This document shows positions 6,817-8,407 of a stretch of DNA of 8,407 bases, in pieces. The notes under the pieces are model-generated. The model did no database searches. It was not told the DNA's origin and saw only the letters and a program-made list of their open reading frames with translations. The position numbers and the translations under genes were made by a program. The DNA is from an uncultured Saprospiraceae bacterium (GTDB lineage Bacteria; Bacteroidota; Bacteroidia; Chitinophagales; Saprospiraceae), in assembly GCA_938002705.1 (NCBI GenBank), contig CALLAG010000363.1:1-8407 (forward strand). The letters run 5' to 3'. How positions within the stretch are numbered: position 1 is the first letter of the stretch; the number at the start of each line of letters is the position of its first letter.

Positions 6817-7914
6817 ATGAGAATTACAATTAGCATACTTGCTTTAGTTATCGCCGGTTTCTTTTCGTGCCAGCAATCATCGTTGCCACATATCACAGGG
6901 ACAATCCTTAATACAACTGAGACTAAAGCTTTCTTAGCAAAGCGAAATATGAATTCTGGATTAGAAGCTGTCGCTGATGCACCTATGGCCAAAGGTAAAT
7001 TTGATTTCAAATTTGAGACACCACTTGATGCTGGATTATACAGATTAAGGATCGGATCAAGAGGTATAGACCTCGTACTTACAGGCGATGAGACAGATGT
7101 ATCAGTGAGTGGAGATTACAATGCTCTACAGAAATTCGACTACAATGTAGAGGGTTCGGCATTAAGTACTGAATATAAAGCAACAATGAAAGGACTCGTA
7201 GACAGGTCTATAACGACAGCTTCCGTAGCCGAAAAAATAAAATCAACTGACCCACTACTCGCTGCATCACTAAAGATGAATCTAGCACCAGTAGACCCTT
7301 CAGATTATGCTAACATAGAGGCCCTTGCCAAAAGACTCAATGATAAATATCCTAATTCTGGTATTGCCACTGATATGACGACACTTGCAGCTGAAGCGAA
7401 AGCACAGCATGAAAAAGAAATGAATAAATACCCTGTAAAATTAGGTCAACCAGCACCAGATATCGTACTTAACGATCCTAATGGCAATGTCAAAAAACTC
7501 TCTGATCTTAAGGGTAATGTTGTCTTATTAGATTTCTGGGCAAGTTGGTGTGGACCATGCAGAAGAGCTAATCCTCACGTTGTAGAGGTATACAATAAAT
7601 ATAAGAAAGATGGATTTACTGTATATAGCGTGTCACTAGACGGGCTAGATACGCGATCTAAGTCAAGACTGAAAAGTGCAGAAGATATCGCTCAGAGAAT
7701 GGAGAAAGAAAAGCAAAAGTGGGTAGACGCAATTGCAAAAGACAACCTTATGTGGGACACTCATGTAAGTGATCTCAAAAAATGGGAAAGTGGGGCTGCA
7801 AGCCAATATGGGGTAAGAAGCATACCTACGACATTCCTGATAGATAAGGATGGTAACATAGCAGCTCTCAACCCAAGAAACAACTTAGAAGAACAAGTTA
7901 AGAAGTTGATATAA
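6817..7914 (+). CDS. TlpA-like thiol-disulfide protein with N-terminal DUF4369 domain, probable lipoprotein
   Basis: The gene encodes 365 residues. The N-terminus MRITISILALVIAGFFSC ends in Cys18 and looks like a relaxed lipobox (FFSC; the -3 residue is Phe rather than Leu), so the protein is probably lipid-anchored in the periplasm. Residues 25-120 are a DUF4369-like beta domain ('ITGTILNT ... GKFDFKFETPLDAGLYRL'). A helical linker follows (about 120-203). Residues 206-365 are a TlpA/AhpC-TSA thioredoxin fold: LGQPAPDI, VVLLDFWASWCGPCRR with active-site Cys245 and Cys248, and the cis-proline segment SIPTTFLID (335-343; Pro337). A charged helical stretch (280-303) is inserted within the fold, as in several Bacteroidota relatives. 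A role in reducing or isomerising exported protein disulfides is likely; the partner is unknown. It is monocistronic, with a terminator at 7941-7973. Confidence 0.92.
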   Translation: MRITISILALVIAGFFSCQQSSLPHITGTILNTTETKAFLAKRNMNSGLEAVADAPMAKGKFDFKFETPLDAGLYRLRIGSRGIDLVLTGDETDVSVSGDYNALQKFDYNVEGSALSTEYKATMKGLVDRSITTASVAEKIKSTDPLLAASLKMNLAPVDPSDYANIEALAKRLNDKYPNSGIATDMTTLAAEAKAQHEKEMNKYPVKLGQPAPDIVLNDPNGNVKKLSDLKGNVVLLDFWASWCGPCRRANPHVVEVYNKYKKDGFTVYSVSLDGLDTRSKSRLKSAEDIAQRMEKEKQKWVDAIAKDNLMWDTHVSDLKKWESGAASQYGVRSIPTTFLIDKDGNIAALNPRNNLEEQVKKLI

Positions 7915-7940
7915 CCATACTCTATACTTAAGATATCGAT

Positions 7941-7973
7941 AAAGCCAGTCATTAGTTTGATTGGCTTTTTTTT
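7941..7973 (+). terminator. Rho-independent terminator of the TlpA-family gene
   Basis: The stem AAAGCCAGTCA (7941-7951) / TGATTGGCTTT (7958-7968) has one G-T pair and a 6-base loop. It leads into a run of eight T (7966-7973), the first three of which also pair in the stem. It lies 27 bases after the stop codon. Confidence 0.9.
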
Positions 7974-7993
7974 GTCATGTCATAGTTGTTATT

Positions 7994-8124
7994 AGAGGTT
8001 ATCGGTGGCGTTCTCGTCGCTGATGGTTGTTTGATAATTTATAAGTAATCAACCCTTTTGTCTGAATCTTGATTTATTGGATTATGGGATTTCTTGATTT
8101 GGTGTTGAGGTCAGATAAGATGAG
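7994..8124. repeat. Repeat copy 1 (most diverged, shortest)
   Basis: Core hairpin at 8000-8025, GATAATTTAT at 8033-8042, GATT-rich box at 8055-8100, tail to 8124. Compared with copies 2 and 3 it lacks about 12 bases after GATAATTTAT, consistent with slippage between the two AATTTAT direct repeats present in the longer copies. It carries TTTG where the others have the first GTCTG. Confidence 0.85.
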
Positions 8125-8278
8125 AGACGGGGTTATTGGTGGCGTCCTCGCCGCTGATGTGGGATGTCTGATAATTTATATTACAATTTATGAGTCATCT
8201 AACCTTTTTGTCTGAATCTTGATTTATGGGATTATAGGATTTCTTGATTTCATGTTTAGGACAGATAGGATTAAAGAC
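8125..8278. repeat. Repeat copy 2 (only copy with the full long form inside the window)
   Basis: Starts AGACGGGG; core hairpin at 8134-8159; GTCTG at 8166-8170; AATTTAT-ATTAC-AATTTAT at 8173-8191; second GTCTG at 8210-8214; GATT-rich box to about 8249. The tail GGACAGATAGGATTAAAGAC (8259-8278) aligns with the end of copy 1, showing that the unit is contiguous and not a core plus unrelated spacer. Confidence 0.88.
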
Positions 8279-8407
8279 AGACGGGGTTATTGGTGGCGTC
8301 CTCGCCGCTGATGTGGGGAGTCTGATAATTTATATTACAATTTATGAGACTTCTTGCCCCCTTTTGTCTGAATCTTGATTTATTGGATTATAGGATTTCT
8401 TGATTAT
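8279..8407. repeat. Repeat copy 3 (cut by window end)
   Basis: Starts AGACGGGG as copy 2 does; core hairpin at 8288-8313; GTCTG at 8320-8324 and 8366-8370; GATT-rich box at 8361-8407, cut by the window edge. The segment 8349-8360 between the A/T-rich part and the box differs from copy 2 and is the most variable part of the unit. Confidence 0.88.

Larger units (their letters stand above)
7994..8407. repeat. Tandem array of three imperfect 131-154 base noncoding repeats, open at the right edge
   Basis: This 414-base stretch has no credible reading frame. It consists of three head-to-tail copies of one element. The landmark GGTTAT occurs at 7997, 8131 and 8285, and the landmark TCTGAATCTT at 8061, 8211 and 8367. 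Each copy has a GC-rich core hairpin near its start, an A/T-rich segment containing GATAATTTAT, a variable spacer, and a conserved GATT-rich box. Copies 2 and 3 match at 68 of 70 bases over 8125-8194 and 8279-8348. I do not recognise a named repeat family. No transposase, inverted termini or CRISPR-like equal spacing is present. Confidence 0.9.

Noticed and set aside
7994..8407. CRISPR array
   Set aside because: Repeats are 131-154 bases with internally varying segments, not 25-40 base repeats with equal unique spacers, and no cas genes are nearby.
7994..8407. Coding sequence or degenerate transposase in the repeat region
   Set aside because: Stops occur in every frame on both strands within each unit. 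The minus strand of the core reads briefly as HISGEDATNNP but is closed on both sides by stops.

Overview
The window looks like chromosomal DNA from a member of the Bacteroidota, perhaps of the Saprospiria or a nearby class. Four kinds of evidence point this way. The first gene ends in a type IX secretion sorting domain. Promoters fit the Bacteroidota pattern TTG/TTTG - about 18-20 bases - TAnnTTTG. Start codons lack Shine-Dalgarno sequences and sit in A/T-rich leaders. The protein families (choice-of-anchor B, DUF2911, DUF4369-TlpA, and the Udk paralogue with an EYTFNN motif) are typical of the phylum. The finer placement is a guess.

Layout, left to right: (1) positions 2-2422, the 3' part of a large secreted choice-of-anchor B protein whose start lies outside the window; (2) 2445-2639, a self-contained tRNA-Glu(UUC) unit with promoter, leader hairpin, tRNA and terminator; (3) 2825-3523, an exported protein of unknown function; (4) 3611-3645, a bidirectional terminator between convergent genes; (5) 3689-5920 on the minus strand, a DUF2911/TPR-like exported protein and, upstream of it, a concentrative nucleoside transporter; (6) 5983-6612 on the plus strand, a uridine kinase-family protein divergent from the transporter; (7) 6817-7914, a DUF4369-TlpA thiol-disulfide protein with its own terminator at 7941-7973; (8) 7994-8407, three tandem imperfect copies of a noncoding repeat that runs off the right edge.

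Functional links: the divergent transporter and kinase share a 62-base gap. Together they make a plausible nucleoside-salvage pair, with uptake followed by phosphorylation that traps the nucleoside. The other genes look like separate transcription units; the DUF2911 gene has its own promoter between it and the transporter.

The most unexplained part is the repeat array at the right edge. Each copy has a GC-rich 26-base core that folds into an 11-bp hairpin when read as RNA from the plus strand. The three differences between copy 1 and copies 2/3 in this core are two pairing-preserving stem changes and one loop change. Each copy also has a conserved box in which GATT recurs about every 8 bases. 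This fits a repeated structured RNA or a mobile intergenic repeat, but neither has been tested.
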